Origin: Chondrosia reniformis
Lineage: Eukaryota; Porifera; Demospongiae; Chondrillida; Chondrillidae
DNA length: 64,000 bases
Assembly (NCBI GenBank): GCA_947172415.1
Contig: OX359199.1
Span: 6,196,884-6,260,883, forward strand
Direction: 5' to 3'
The position numbers and the translations under genes were made by a program. The notes under the pieces are model-generated. The model saw nothing but the letters and a program-made list of their open reading frames with translations, made no database searches and was not told the DNA's origin. Shown here piece after piece: positions 1-12,900 of the stretch (positions are counted from its first letter, which is position 1; each line of letters begins with the position of its first letter).

Positions 1-409
1 TGCCTAGCTCTTTCCGTCCTACCTCGCGTCCGCACCCCAGAGGACACTTTACTTGCACAAACTGACAAGGCCCAACCTCCTGACCCACACTCAAATGTGC
101 TTCGATGTTGGCCAGCGGACCCGTCCACTCGCACCCGGAACTTCTCAGCTCGCAGTACACCTTCAGATCTCTGGTTCGGTTGCGTTCCTTTCGATTCAGC
201 AACGTATGGGTCACGTCCATCTTGCAGAGAGGACAAGGCTTGCCTTTCTCTCTCACTTCATTGATACAAGTGAAGCAGAAGTGATTCCCACAACAGCTGG
301 TGAGATGCGGCTCTCTCATCACGAGGAGGCAGACTGGACACTCTAGCTCGGACGGAGGAGCGTCGAGGAAATCATATCCATAGCCTCCGGATGTACTCTC
401 TGACGCCAT
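1..409 (-). CDS. RING / TRAF-type zinc finger protein, 5' part (runs off the left edge)
   Basis: An ATG at 409 opens a frame that stays open to the window edge, about 136 codons. A RING finger spans roughly residues 24-61: CPVC, then CGNHFCFTC, then CPLC. It is followed by a Cys/His-rich stretch (GCEWTG, HL, then CPLGCG) typical of TRAF-type zinc fingers. By family this would be a TRAF-like E3 ubiquitin ligase or adaptor acting in the cytosol, which is inference. The RING has CGNHFC in place of the common CGHxFC. The start is chosen because it is the first ATG of the frame and sits in a CAAAATGGC context shared with two other genes here. The C-terminal half, and so whether a MATH domain is present, lies outside the window. 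Confidence 0.8.
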   Translation of the reverse strand, partial: MASESTSGGYGYDFLDAPPSELECPVCLLVMREPHLTSCCGNHFCFTCINEVREKGKPCPLCKMDVTHTLLNRKERNRTRDLKVYCELRSSGCEWTGPLANIEAHLSVGQEVGPCQFVQVKCPLGCGREVGRKELG

Positions 410-523
410 TTTGGCTGAGAATGGTCTGGTTGTGCATTTCCTTCATTTTTAGTTGCGCAAGAATGCCTGAATTATGCGGCTGACTTGCGTTTTTCATGCG
501 TTTTTGTCAAGTCAAAAGAAAAA
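410..523. promoter_or_regulatory. Shared head-to-head promoter interval
   Basis: Only 114 bp separate the start codon of the RING/TRAF gene (minus) from that of CSN1 (plus). Both promoters and both 5' UTRs must fit here or overlap the neighbouring gene. No TATA box is evident. This is inferred from spacing only. Confidence 0.5.
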
Positions 524-3500
524 ATGGATGCCACTGGACAAGTATATAATTTTTCTGCAATGTGTTTTTGGCCTTTACCTGTTCGCACGTATAGTTTTAT
601 CTCACTTGTCGTTTTAGGCTGAATACGAGGAGCCGATGCAAGTTGATGATGCGGCTAATCACTTGGAAGAAGCAGCTGTTGAACCTTTTGTGGTGGAAAA
701 TTCAAACTTTGTAAGCACTAGATGCTTTAAATTTTAGGAATGTCATTTTGCCCCCCTTCCCCCCCCCCCCGGCCCCAAGTTCTGTGCAACTCTGCCTTCA
801 CCTCTTACTTTTCCAGGTTAACTTTTTGTGCTACTCTACTGACCTAAATAACATTATTATTCAATAATCATACCTAAATCAAAAGATATTTATTGCTAAT
901 ATGCTGATTGGAGAGGGTGAGAATAATTCGTGTCGTGCGGTTATATTAAGGCCTTTTCACACTGCAAATGGTTAATGCGCATCCAGTTTGCCAGTGTGAA
1001 AAGGCCTTTAGTGATTGCTTTATATTTGCCATTAGTTAGTTCAGAATTATGTTGGCCAAACTAGAAAATATTTATGCAGCAGAATTCAATACCATAGTCT
1101 CCTCCCCCCATATTTGCTTGATAGTAGTTTGAATAGTTAGCATGTGAGGCTTATTAAGGGGGGGGATGTGTGCAATCATATATTCACTCAATGCCTTGCA
1201 GGAGTTGGATACGGTTGTTATGAGTTATGAAGGTTTAGCCAGAGTTCAGAGGCTTCTCTTTGTAGCTGCTCACTGTCCTGTACTAGAAGTGGAAGCTCTA
1301 AAGTAAGTATCCTTGTATGCCGTCACTACAGGTTCACATGAGAGTCATTGTAACTAATGGTGTATTGTCTGGTCTTGTGCAGAATGTGTCTTGCGACTGT
1401 ACAACAGACATACAATACTGGACTGTATGCAAACATACGCAAGCAACTCCAACAATGGTGAGAATACCTGATACATATGTATGTATACTTTAGCTATTCC
1501 CTAAGTTGTGTATTGTTCAAATGACCAAAGGTACTTAATGAAGTGCAATAGACACAACTATATATATGTAACTTGTGGATGTCTGCTAATTTTAGAGTGG
1601 CTGTTGTAATCTCAGTACACACATTTATATGTATACCTGTGTGTATCATGTGTATCACATTTATATGTATACCTGTGTGTATATGTACATACTGTTCTGT
1701 TGTAGTACTCAAGATGTGAGGTTAGGACCAGATTCTGCAGAAGCTGTTGAATTTGTGCAAAGTACAAACAGAAAGGCTGCGATAAGAGTAAGTCAACCTG
1801 TTATCTCCTTGTGTAACCACAACTGTGAGACTTTGTGTGTTTACTATTTCTATTTGTGCTCCAAAGTTTGAAAGGTTAGATGCAGATTTGAAGAGTTACC
1901 GTAGTAACTCACTAAAAGAGAGCATAAGGTGAGTGTTGTACGTATATTGCCTCATATAGTAGTTAGTAGTGGTAGTTATCTTAAGAATTGATGGTACGTG
2001 GTCATCCTTGGCTTGCGTATGTATGTGTGCTTTTTAATTAGATATTACTTCCTCGACTAATTCGATATAATGACTCTTAAATGTCTTCTTTTAGACGTGG
2101 TTATAATGATATTGGAGAGCATTACATAGATACTGGAGATCTGAGGTGAATAGATATATTCTTATGTATGTATATCACCTAGCACAATATTGTTACTATA
2201 CCTAGTGCATTAATAGCGCTTAGCCTGAACACACTTCTGTTTGCTGTACCTCATCCCTCTGAGTGTCACCTGACTGGTTGTGTAGCCTTCTCTATATGGT
2301 CTATAGTATCCATCCCTTCTCCTAGCACCTCATCCCTCTGAGTGTCACCTGACTGGTTGTGTAGCCTTCTCTATATGGTCTATAGTATCCATCCCTTCTC
2401 CTAGCACCTCATCCCTCTGAGTGTCACCTGACTGGTTGTGTAACCTTCTCTATATGGTCTATAGTATCCATCCCTTCTCCTAGCACCTCATCCCTCTGAG
2501 TGTCACCTGACTGGTTGTGTAACCTTCTCTATATGGTCTATAGTATCCATCCCTTCTCCTAGCACCTCATCCCTCTGAGTGTCACCTGACTGGTTGTGTA
2601 ACCTTCTCTATATGGTGTACAGTAACCATCCCTTCTCCTAGCACCTCATCCCTCTGAGTGTCACCTGACTGGTTGTGTAACCTTCTCTATATGGTCTATA
2701 GTATCCATCCCTTCTCCTAGCACCTCATCCCTCTGAGTGTCACCTGACTGGTTGTGTAACCTTCTCTATATGGTGTACAGTAACCATCCCTTCTCCTAGC
2801 ACCTCATCCCTCTGAGTGTCACCTGACTGGTTGTGTAACCTTCTCTATATGGTGTACAGTAACCATCCCTTCTCCTAGCACCTCATCCCTGAATTAAATG
2901 AGTCTACCTGTACAAGGCTGTAGACTTCACCATTTTCACAGCATTCATACTACAAGCATACTACAATCATACTGTATATACCTAAGTGTCTACATACTCT
3001 AAAGATGTGTCGTTTTTTCCTGTTTCATGTTGAAGGTCGGCTCTGAAGATGTATGCTAGGTCCAGGGACTACTGTACCAGCACTAAACACGTTGTGGAGC
3101 TGTGTAGAAATATTATCAAGGTACAGTTAGTGTTTGCTAGATATCTCAATCCGTCTGTGTGTAATACTGTTTACTCAATTTACGAACCTCAGGTTAACGT
3201 TTTCTTAAAGAAGTGGGGACTGGTTTATTCTCACTTTCTCAAAGCAGAAAGTGCTTTAGAACGAGAGGTACAGTGCTATATGTACCTCTATGTTATACGT
3301 ATGTAGACAGTACTACGTATATATTATTATTATTATTATATTTAAAGTGCAACATGTGCAAAATACACACTAGGGCTATAAGCCCCATGCAGCACTAATC
3401 AGAAAAAAAATTGAAAATAAAAATAAATCCTTGTTGAATAGATTGTATTTCTCCTACCTACCTGTACATATGTTATGTGGACAGAACTATATATACCTGT

Positions 3501-6500
3501 ACATATGTTATGTGGACAGAACTATATATACCTGTACATATGTTATGTGGACAGAACTATATATACCTGTACATATGTTATGTGGACAGAACTATATATA
3601 CCTGTACATATGTTATGTGGACAGAACTATATATACCTGTACATATGTTATGTGGACAATACTATATATGAATGCTAATATATTCATTGACCATTTTCCT
3701 TCAGAAACCAGAGGAGAAGTTACCAGTGATGACCAGACTGAACTGTGCTGCAGGTATGGCCAATCCATGCAGTTTCACTGTCAGCTCACTGCACCAATCA
3801 TATGTACTGTAGGGTTGGCACAGATGAACATGGGAGAGTACAAATTGGCCGCTCAGTACTTCTTGCAAGCCAAGATAGAGTACTGCGACAATCCAGATGT
3901 AAGATTTGGTCACACAGCATCACCAACTGTTCACTTTGTCATGCAATTTGTGGCTCTGTTTGTACAGTGTTGAATACACATGCTTTGACATACAAGATTG
4001 TTATGGTAGTAATACTGGCTCACTCCGTCCTTTGGTAATAGATGCTGGCTCCGGTCAATGTTGCCATATATGGAAGCTTGTGTGCTCTTGCGTCACTGGA
4101 CAGACAGGAACTGCATCAACTCGTCATTTCAAACAGGTTAGTCGAATCTTACAGTACTTACTGCTTCTAGTCTTTAAATATTGACTATGCAAAATGTGAA
4201 TGGTTTGTATATAAATATTTGTACATCCAAAATGTATGAATTGTATATACTATTAGTGCTTATAATAATGCCATTGATCCATACATTTGTATCCTTGATG
4301 GCTGACATAGAGTATATAATGATTGTTTGCACATATAATTGAATCCCACAATCGGATAATTTGTAGCAATGATTGAACTATGCCTGTCAACGGTCACCTA
4401 GCTTGGAGGAATACACACTGATCCAGCCGGCATTCTTTGGGCTGGAATTCTCACATTTCCCTCCCTACATATTTCACACAGGCTATCAAGTGATTAGTGC
4501 GGGGAGCTGGCAGTCTGTGTTACATACTTACCTGATGTAATGACTGTTAATATTGCAGCCTACTCCTCTAACACGTCTTGTTTTTTTACATTTACTGACA
4601 AGAGGGAGGTTGAATTAACGGATGTGTCAATAGGTCTAGGATTGTTCTTAAGTAGCACATTTGTATTCTATAGACAAGCAATTGTTTGCATTTGTGTGCA
4701 ATTTCAATCAGATAAGTACATTTGATCTCTGTAACTTGTCAATTCAGTAGTCATAATGTCTGATACTCAGAGCATACATCTAGTATAGAACATATGACAG
4801 TATATTGCATGGGTAAGCTAAAATCCCTTTTTCCTGTAGATATGGTTAACCATGAATGTGATGAAACATATACATTAATGTAATATATAGACTAAACATT
4901 ATTTTCTTACATTTATAACTTGGGAAAGCCTTATAGAGTTTAAGTGAAGTATTTTATAAATAGTCTGCACATTGTATTAACCTCTCTGTTAACTTGTAGT
5001 GCATTTAAGCAGTTTCTGGAGTTGGACCCACAGATTAGGGAGCTAGTGTTGAAGTTCTACAACTCACAGTATGCTAAATGTCTCAAGATCTTGGACCAAC
5101 TGAGAGTGAGTCAAACATGAAGTAATATTAGCTCAACAGTTAATATACCAACAGTATGTGCGTATCTACATACATACATGCACAGTTTAACCATATCTGT
5201 TCTTATGACTGGCGGATATTATAAACTATATTTCTAGAATTATTCTTGAACCTTTTATCAATTAAAGATTGTGAGGTGCTCTAATTTCATACAGAATGTT
5301 AGTATACATAAATATACTGTACATCATTTGAAGAATAAATAAAATATTTTTCATCCTAATTGTGTTGTCCTCTCCAGAGTGATAGGATATGAATGCACTG
5401 AGTTACTATTCGTAGAGTTGCATGTTTATATTGACCTTTGACCTTTGACCTACCTGCTTGTAGAGCACCCTTCTGTTGGATCTCTACCTCTCCGATCACT
5501 ACAACAACCTGTATGAGAAGATAAGGAGCAGGGCTCTGATACAGGTAATACCTGCGACCTCTGCCATATAACTGCAAATGTATGCCACTTGTGGTAAGAT
5601 GCTATAGTGACCATATAGAAGTGAGCTTTTATTTCTGAGGACCATTTGACAGGGAAAGATCTAGAAATTTGTATGGTGTGCATGTTATGTAACAGAGAAA
5701 GGAGTATGAGCCAGTTTCACTAGTATTTTACCAAAAGTTTGAAATGTGGCTATTATAAACTCAAGACAGAGGGGCCTGGGGGCCTGGGGGCCTGGGGGCC
5801 TGGGGGCCTGGGGGCCTGGGGGCCTGGGGGCCTGGGGGCCTGGGGGTGCTTCAGCACTAAGAGCATCCCCCAAACCACCAAGATTTATAGATATTAAATA
5901 GATATTATGTTTATAGCTTCTACTGAGTTTATTATACGAGTATGTTTACAGCTATTGATGTTCCAGGTTCAGATAGCTATAAAGATAAAGTGCATGCTCC
6001 TAGTTGGGTAATTTGTATAAAACAACACATTTTGTGTTTTGATGATGTTTAGTGTTTGGTCTGTGTTTGCTGTGTACAGTCTAGTTTTACTGACTTCACT
6101 TTGTCTGAGTCCTCAACTCAAGTGAGTTTATTTTCCCACCAAGCCACACTATAAGTGGTTTATGTGAACAGTTTATCTAATAGTGTCTGTCCCTCCTCTT
6201 TGGTTGGTTATGTAAACCTCCTCTGTCTGGGCCATGGCTCTCCCTCTCTCTATACCTCCACAGCTACATACACAAATATATCTAATTAGGATAAGTGGTT
6301 TGTGTAGACCCTTATGGCAAGAATATTATTATTTCACACAATATTTCATTTCTTAGTCTTTATTCATGCTTTCATGTAAAAATTGTAACCTCAATTATTA
6401 CAATTTCATTAGATTAATTATATGATTTGAGTGTTTAATCTGAGCAGTAACTGTGCTAATTACGGCAAGTGTAGTATTTTGACTTTCTGTTTATAAAGTT

Positions 6501-9500
6501 ACTACTTGTCATGTATTGGTTTATAACAGCTGGAGGAGCATTGTGACAACTGCTCCCTTTGTAACCCCCATCCTGTATGTATCTTTATCTCAATTACTAT
6601 TGAATACACCAACCGCAACATATTCACCACATGTGACCCATCATCTATTTAAACACAAGATTATTCCTCCCTATTATATTCCCGATGAATGCCCCTTTGA
6701 GTTGATATGCCCATTTCTGAAGCATTAATTGTTGTTGAGACTCAACTATCTTTAATTCATATACCTATGTATACATACATGACGCACATTAAAATACATC
6801 AGTATATATGTGTAGTATATCTCAGTATACGTATATGACTTTGTTTTATGTTGATCAGTTGTGGCAGTAACAGCCGTTGTACCACAATTATGAACAGTGT
6901 ATAGTGTATGTATCTAAACTGATAAGGTTGGTTTCTGTTCTGTGGTCTAACCCATTAGTAATGCGGGATGGTGGGGGTTCCTTTAGGGAGAGGGACGGGG
7001 TTTAGTAGCCAACAACCTTACTAAATGTTAGGAAATCTCATCTTTCTTGGAAGGACCGTTCTGTATAGATTGTGTACACCAATTTTGTGCACTCTGTAAC
7101 TGGCTTTGAGTGTAAAATGACTTTTAGTTGCATTTCTTCAAAACTGAAGAGCAACTGTATATTAAACTTTGCTCGTTTCACTTTCTAAACCATTTACACT
7201 CTTATAGTCTAAAGTCACTCTTACGGGAATATGTAGTTATTGAATTTACACTCTTCTGGGAGTATGTAGTTAATGATTTATGTATATGGTTACTTTATGC
7301 ATGGGTCTTACCAGTGTATACATTTATAGGATTTGCTGTTACCTTTGCAGTACTTCAAACCATACGTGTCAGCTGATCTTGGTAAAATGGCCGAAGCCTT
7401 TAACACTACTGTGGATCAGTTGGAGGTGGAACTGAAGAAGCTGATCCTCTCACGGCAGATGTCTGCCAGGATAGACTCGCATGCTAGGGTAGGCTCAGGC
7501 GATAACCACACGAGATGCTCCAAGTTGCAAGACTTTGGCAACATTCCATCACTTCACATATCAATGTTTTGCTTTAGCTACCTCATTACATCATATAATA
7601 TCTCTGTGCCCGTTAGTCATAGATATCAATTTGCTATATAGTAATTTTAGTAGTGACAGTATCACAACCTTGTAGCCCCTCACTTCTCTTCACCAACTGC
7701 ATGACCACTGCATTCCTGGTTAATTGACTGACGGTATTGTGTCAAGTACAATAATAGATTAGCAAGATGTTTTTGACCCTCTGGAAATGTGATCAAGAGC
7801 AGAAACACTTACTAGTCTAATGTTTGGTATGCAGACAAACAGGAAGATACATAAGAGGATAAATCACTTTACAATTTATAGTACTGTGTGTAGTACTGTT
7901 TATGAATGATATATTAAATTATTTTCCTATTTCCTATGTAATGAAACATGTAAATACAAACTGTTTGTATATCTACTCTTCAAAAGGTGATATATGCTCG
8001 TAAGGAAGACGAGAGAGCAGCTGTATTTAGGAAAGCACTTGAAGTTGGTGAAGAGTATCAATGGAGAGTCAAGGTTGGTCCATGAGATGCATGTAGCCCC
8101 TGTATATGGCACTCTGTATATAGTTACTGTGTGTAGTTCACTGTATATATATGTAGCTCCTGTTTAGTGTTGTATATTTGATGTATGATAAATGCCCATT
8201 CTTCTGAAGTGGTTTGTTGGAATTTGAGGTCACATATTATATAAAATATTGTCTCTTTAATCAAAATAAATCATACATAATGGTGTCATAATTAAATGTT
8301 AATTTGAACTGAAGTATGTCAGTTAGGTTATGCACCAGTCAATTAAGTGGCGCCAAAAGTCATCCGAGAACCTACACAGAAAGTGATCTCCTTTTACGGA
8401 AAGCTGTATATTGATATATCAGGTTTGCATGTGTCTAGTAGTAAGGGAGACCTCTTTCATCTCTAATGTGATTAATGCGTGGGAGTATCCCAATCAGACT
8501 ACTTCTAGACATCCGTGGACATTGATGTACACTAAATGTACATCATCCAATCTCATCTCTTTATATTTCCTTAAATAATAAGTCTTGGAAACAGTCTATT
8601 CTAAGTATTTCCTCATATTAATATCCCAGCCATTTCTAGAAATTGGTGTTTTAGATTATAAGTCAGTCTCTCTGAGACTTGACTTAGTCCAACTGAAAGC
8701 CTTGCAATTATTATTACATGTATGTTTGTATACACATACTATGATATATACACATGTAATAATACATATGTAATAATACACATACTATGATATACTATGA
8801 TATATACACATGGATATGTGTATGGAGGGATCTAACAAGCTTACCTGATGAATGGCTTGTGTGATATCTCCATTCATGGTTGGTTAGTCTTGGTTGTTTA
8901 CCTCTTGTTTGAAGGACCAATCATTAATTACTTGCAGTTGGCATTTCTGAGAATGACTTATGATATTCATAGGTCTTGTGAAGCTGAGCTGTGACTTTCT
9001 GTGGCAGGATCCTGTAACCAGGTCCTTAGCTAACTAGACTCATTTGGGTTACAACTGTTTGGTTGTTTATGTAAGCTAATTTTAAAGAGAGACTAAACAT
9101 TTCATGTTGTGCAGTGATGTGGCAGACACCTAACAAACAAGTGCTTGGCTTAAGAGCATATATCAGCTGTTCTGATTGGCTGTTTTGATTGGCTGTTCTG
9201 ATTGGCTGTTTTGATTGGCTGTTCTGATTGGCTGTTTTTATTTTTGTTTTCTTCTCTATATCTCCTTGTGAAGTTTTGTAACTTTTGAATATTAGTCCAT
9301 TTATTATTCAGTTTCTAAACACTACTTTTTAACAAGGAAAATGCTGTAATTATGATTATTGCCTTTTACCAAGGATAAAGGATTTTATGATTACAATTTG
9401 TGTTCAGTTTGTTTTTGTTAACTTCAACTGATATGATTTGTTCAATGTTGTAGGGTCTGTTGTTAAGGGCAGCTATGCAGAAGCATAAAATGGCTGTTAC

Positions 9501-9711
9501 AGTGAGTTTCTTACAGTTATACATGTACGACTTTCCATTATAGTAACCACAGCATACAACAGTTGTGCATATATTCTATGTATGTAGTGTTTCAGGTCAT
9601 TTCTCAAGCATGTCTGAAAACCCTGAGACATTTCTTTCTCCCTATTAGCATCCCACTGCTCCCTCTGAACAAGATGGTCCACCTTCCTCTTCAATGGCAA
9701 CTGGTAGATAA
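524..9711 (+). CDS. GPS1: COP9 signalosome complex subunit 1 (CSN1/GPS1)
   Basis: Eighteen exons give 1395 nt, a 464-residue protein (the human protein is about 490). Exons: 524-541, 618-710, 1202-1302, 1383-1457, 1706-1787, 1867-1928, 2095-2145, 3036-3120, 3193-3267, 3705-3753, 3813-3898, 4042-4136, 5000-5105, 5464-5544, 7351-7488, 7987-8073, 9454-9501, 9649-9711. Recognisable CSN1 blocks are [60 protein letters not shown] (start of the PCI domain) and ISARxDSH-like [12 protein letters not shown]1 is a scaffold subunit of the COP9 signalosome, which removes NEDD8 from cullins in nucleus and cytosol. All junctions are GT-AG and in phase. The gene is head to head with the RING gene, and its introns hold several tandem repeats listed separately. 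Confidence 0.95.
948..1008. repeat. Perfect inverted repeat (foldback element) in a CSN1 intron
   Basis: AAGGCCTTTTCACACTG at 948-964 is the exact reverse complement of 992-1008, with a 27-nt loop between them. The 17-bp perfect arms suggest a small foldback or MITE-like insertion. No clear target-site duplication is visible. Confidence 0.75.
2248..2890. repeat. 79-bp minisatellite in a CSN1 intron
   Basis: Eight head-to-tail copies of a 79-bp unit beginning ACCTCATCCCTCTGAGTGTC start at 2248, 2327, 2406, 2485, 2564, 2643, 2722 and 2801, with a partial ninth at 2880. Two sub-variants, ggtctatagtatcc and ggtgtacagtaacc, are interspersed, so blocks larger than one unit have also duplicated. 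Confidence 0.95.
3460..3669. repeat. 35-bp minisatellite in a CSN1 intron
   Basis: Six copies of a 35-bp unit (ACCTGTACATATGTTATGTG and 15 more bases) start at 3460, 3495, 3530, 3565, 3600 and 3635. Because 35 is not a multiple of three, all three frames stay open across it and make spurious overlapping ORFs. Confidence 0.95.
5771..5846 (+). repeat. 8-bp G-rich tandem repeat (G-quadruplex candidate)
   Basis: Nine copies of CCTGGGGG lie in the CSN1 intron after 5544. The plus strand, which is also the transcript strand, carries successive runs of five G separated by CCT, a pattern able to form G-quadruplexes in DNA or pre-mRNA. Confidence 0.9.
9167..9236. repeat. 13-bp tandem repeat carrying ATTGG pentamers
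   Basis: TGATTGGCTGTTC/T recurs at 9173, 9186, 9199, 9212 and 9225 inside the penultimate CSN1 intron. Each unit holds ATTGG, the reverse of CCAAT. A regulatory role is possible but unsupported, and replication slippage is enough to explain it. Confidence 0.85.
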
Positions 9712-9971
9712 AGACTCCTAAACTTGTTTTAATTGCATTCATAGTGTTGTTTATTTAGTGTAACCTGTGGGAGAAATTGTGGGTTGTGCTGCTAATGCAG
9801 TTCATGCGTTTATGTTTCAAACTCAACCACGCCCTTTAATGAAATTCATTAGGTGAAATTTCATTACCACCATGGATTAAACGATATTCATGTGAAGCAG
9901 TGTAAACAGTGGATAAAAACCAGTTTTTTAGCTAAGCGATTTGCAGTTAGCTAAGATTGTCGGATTGAATA

Positions 9972-12900
9972 ATGATGATTTGCACCGCTCTTGCTTTACT
10001 ATTATTTGCCCTGGTCGGCAGTGAAGCTGTAAACCTCGGTACCCCATTGGAGCGAAGTGAGTATTAGAGCTATTTACTGTAGTCAAGTCGATGTAGCAAC
10101 TGTAAGTAAGATGCTACCTCCTCCATGCAGATGCATTCATACTAAACCCCGAGAGTGTGACGGTTAAAAAGGGTGACAGTGTGACGCTACAGTGCATTCC
10201 TAAAGACACTGCCGCAATTGGATTCATCATCTGGTCAGCCACAACCAGCGATCGCAACATCCCGCTGGATATATCGACCAATGGATCGAAAGCAGGACAC
10301 TTTTTGGTTCCTCATCCCAACGTAGATAACAGGTATTGGACGGACCTGTACATTCCCGGACAGCACGTAGACGAGGCATTGGAGCAGTATTACTATCAAT
10401 GTAAAGTATACTCGCAAGATTTTTTAACAATCTACTATAGCTCTGCAGCTAGTATTGAAATATTTGGTGAGTAGATTCGCATGATATTGCTATTTAAGGG
10501 AGCTATTTGACACTCGCAGCTATAACCAGCAGCTAATCTTTGCATAGCACACGTGTACTTTGAATGCATTAGTCATTGAGAAAATCACTAACGAACGCCT
10601 TGGCTGGTCTACACATCATCTGTAACTTAAGCTAGGCAACCACAACACTAGCCTGCGCCTAACAAGAACAAGATTAATTTTGCCATTAATATCTGACTAT
10701 CCAATTGAATCAGTAGCCATCAGCAAATTATTGACATGTCAATGAGAGAGCTGTTTAGAAAGTTTTGATTTTAGATATGCTAGTTTGTAAATGCATCTCT
10801 TTAGTGATTGGTATTTTAATGTTTTTATTTCATTTTTATGATGCTATTCCTAATGTTACTGTATTCCTTTGTTATTTAAATTTAGTAGAGAAAGTTTTTG
10901 GTTATCCATGAATTAAAAATAATCTTCAGAGTTATAGTGAAGATTAGTCATGTGCTAGGAATGGCCAATGAAAGTATGGTATTAACAAATTACTAAATAA
11001 AACATTTTTAGACCATGTATTAAGTAGCATCCCTAGTACCACATACAGAATAGTATACAAAACCTCACTTTATGGAATTCTCTTCATTGTAATGACTAAT
11101 CTTAGACACTGGAGACTAAGTAATACCTTATTTGAATGCAGTATCTAGGTGGATGTAGTCCATTTAAGGATTCCTTGTATATATGTATATAGCACTTGTT
11201 GCTAATTGCGGGTTAACTTGTAATGGAAAGCATTGCCTAATTTATCCTATATGTATGTAATGGTTATCCATGGGTTGCCATGGCAGCAACACTTTATAAG
11301 AAATGAAGTCTTGGTAAGTGGGTGTATGTAGGACCCAGAGTGGTATAAATTAAGTTCATGACCTGTTAATGATATTCATACTCTGTTAATGATATTCATA
11401 AATGACTTTTCACTTGGGATTACTAAATCACCAATAACAAGCTTCTAATTGATGATATCTACTAGGAGAGCAATATCTATATGAGAAGTTTGGGAAAGGT
11501 TTTGTTTATGAATACTTCTCTTTTAATCAGATGACCCATTGGGATAGAGTGTACACTGTCACCGTGTTTATGAGGTCATTAGCTGATACCTCCTTGACTA
11601 GTAGTTTCTCCTCAATTCTAATTCAAAATGAATACTTTTCAAAGGATGCTGACTTTAAAAATTGTTGATTAGAAAAATATATTTTGTGGCTTGCTTGCAA
11701 TCCCATTGAGTGAGGCTGGGAGGTGTTGAAAGGGTAGTTTTGAACATTGGCATCCTTAAATAATCCTGATGACCAAAAAGCATGTTTTAGTATCTTGTTT
11801 TGACTGTTACTGTTACTATATAACTAGTGTCCTGGTTAAAGATTCTGTCTTACTTTGTCCATTTCTATAAGACTTAGTCAATCCTTCTATACTACATAGG
11901 TATAAATATTATATTATGTACGTATATCAGAGAGTAACAGCTCTCTAATATAGGTATTGGTAGTATAATATATGGTGTATATGGTATAACTTTGAGGGCT
12001 TTACTTTTGCTATGCAAACAAATTAGGACAAATGCTTGATAGGAATGATGTGGTATCCTCCTTTGGTTGTCACTTTACTGAATATTCTTGCATAGCACTG
12101 ATAACCACATAGAAAGACTTGTTTACTCCATTTCTTTATCTGATTTACTGAACTGAGTGTGTTACAAGCATTTTGGTCTCTAGGTGACACTGATATCCCT
12201 TTGTACCTGTGTTTATTGAATTAGAGCAAAGTAAATCTCCATGAGGGAGGCTATGAATATCATTATACAATCACCTCCCCTGTGTCAGCTGACCACATTT
12301 CCTTCACCTGTTCCTGTGTGTACTCCTCACCTTTGGGTAAAGAGGTATTGTTAGATACAGGCTTTTAATTTCTGATGAGAGTAATATGATATATTGAGTT
12401 GCTTTACCTAAAAAAATCAACTTTATCATTCCTTGACTGATCCTGTTTTTTCTTTTACAGTTCAAGCTGAAGTTAGACTAGCAAATATAGAAGACAGCGA
12501 CATTCTGGTGTCTGCTGGTGAAACTAAAGTCATTCCTCTTGTTGTGGTTGGTAAACCTACTCCATTAATTATTTTGAGGAAGCATGAGGGTGGAGCTTGG
12601 GTAGACATTACTGAAGAAAGATTCTTCATCAACACAACCCATCTTCAACTCTCTTGGCTCAGGATAAGGGATGAAGGAGAATATCAGATTGAAGTTAGCA
12701 ATTCAAATGATAGGCAGACTTCAGTTCGTTTTGAACTAAGTGTTGAAGGTGAGTTTTTGCTCAGTACTCCAAAATGTTTACTTGACAATGTGTGAATACT
12801 TATGACCATATATGTACAGTACATACTGTATATCTGTCATTGGTTCATTGTTATGAAATCATTATTATTGACTAATCCTGCAATTACCCCATACTTCACA

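Noticed and set aside
2248-2890. CRISPR array
   Set aside because: Direct 79-bp copies without variable spacers in a eukaryotic intron; the satellite at 36-43 kb fails for the same reason.
3431-3973. 180-codon plus-strand frame with a repeated [17 protein letters not shown] pattern
   Set aside because: It is the 35-bp minisatellite read in all three frames and then into a CSN1 exon in the wrong frame.
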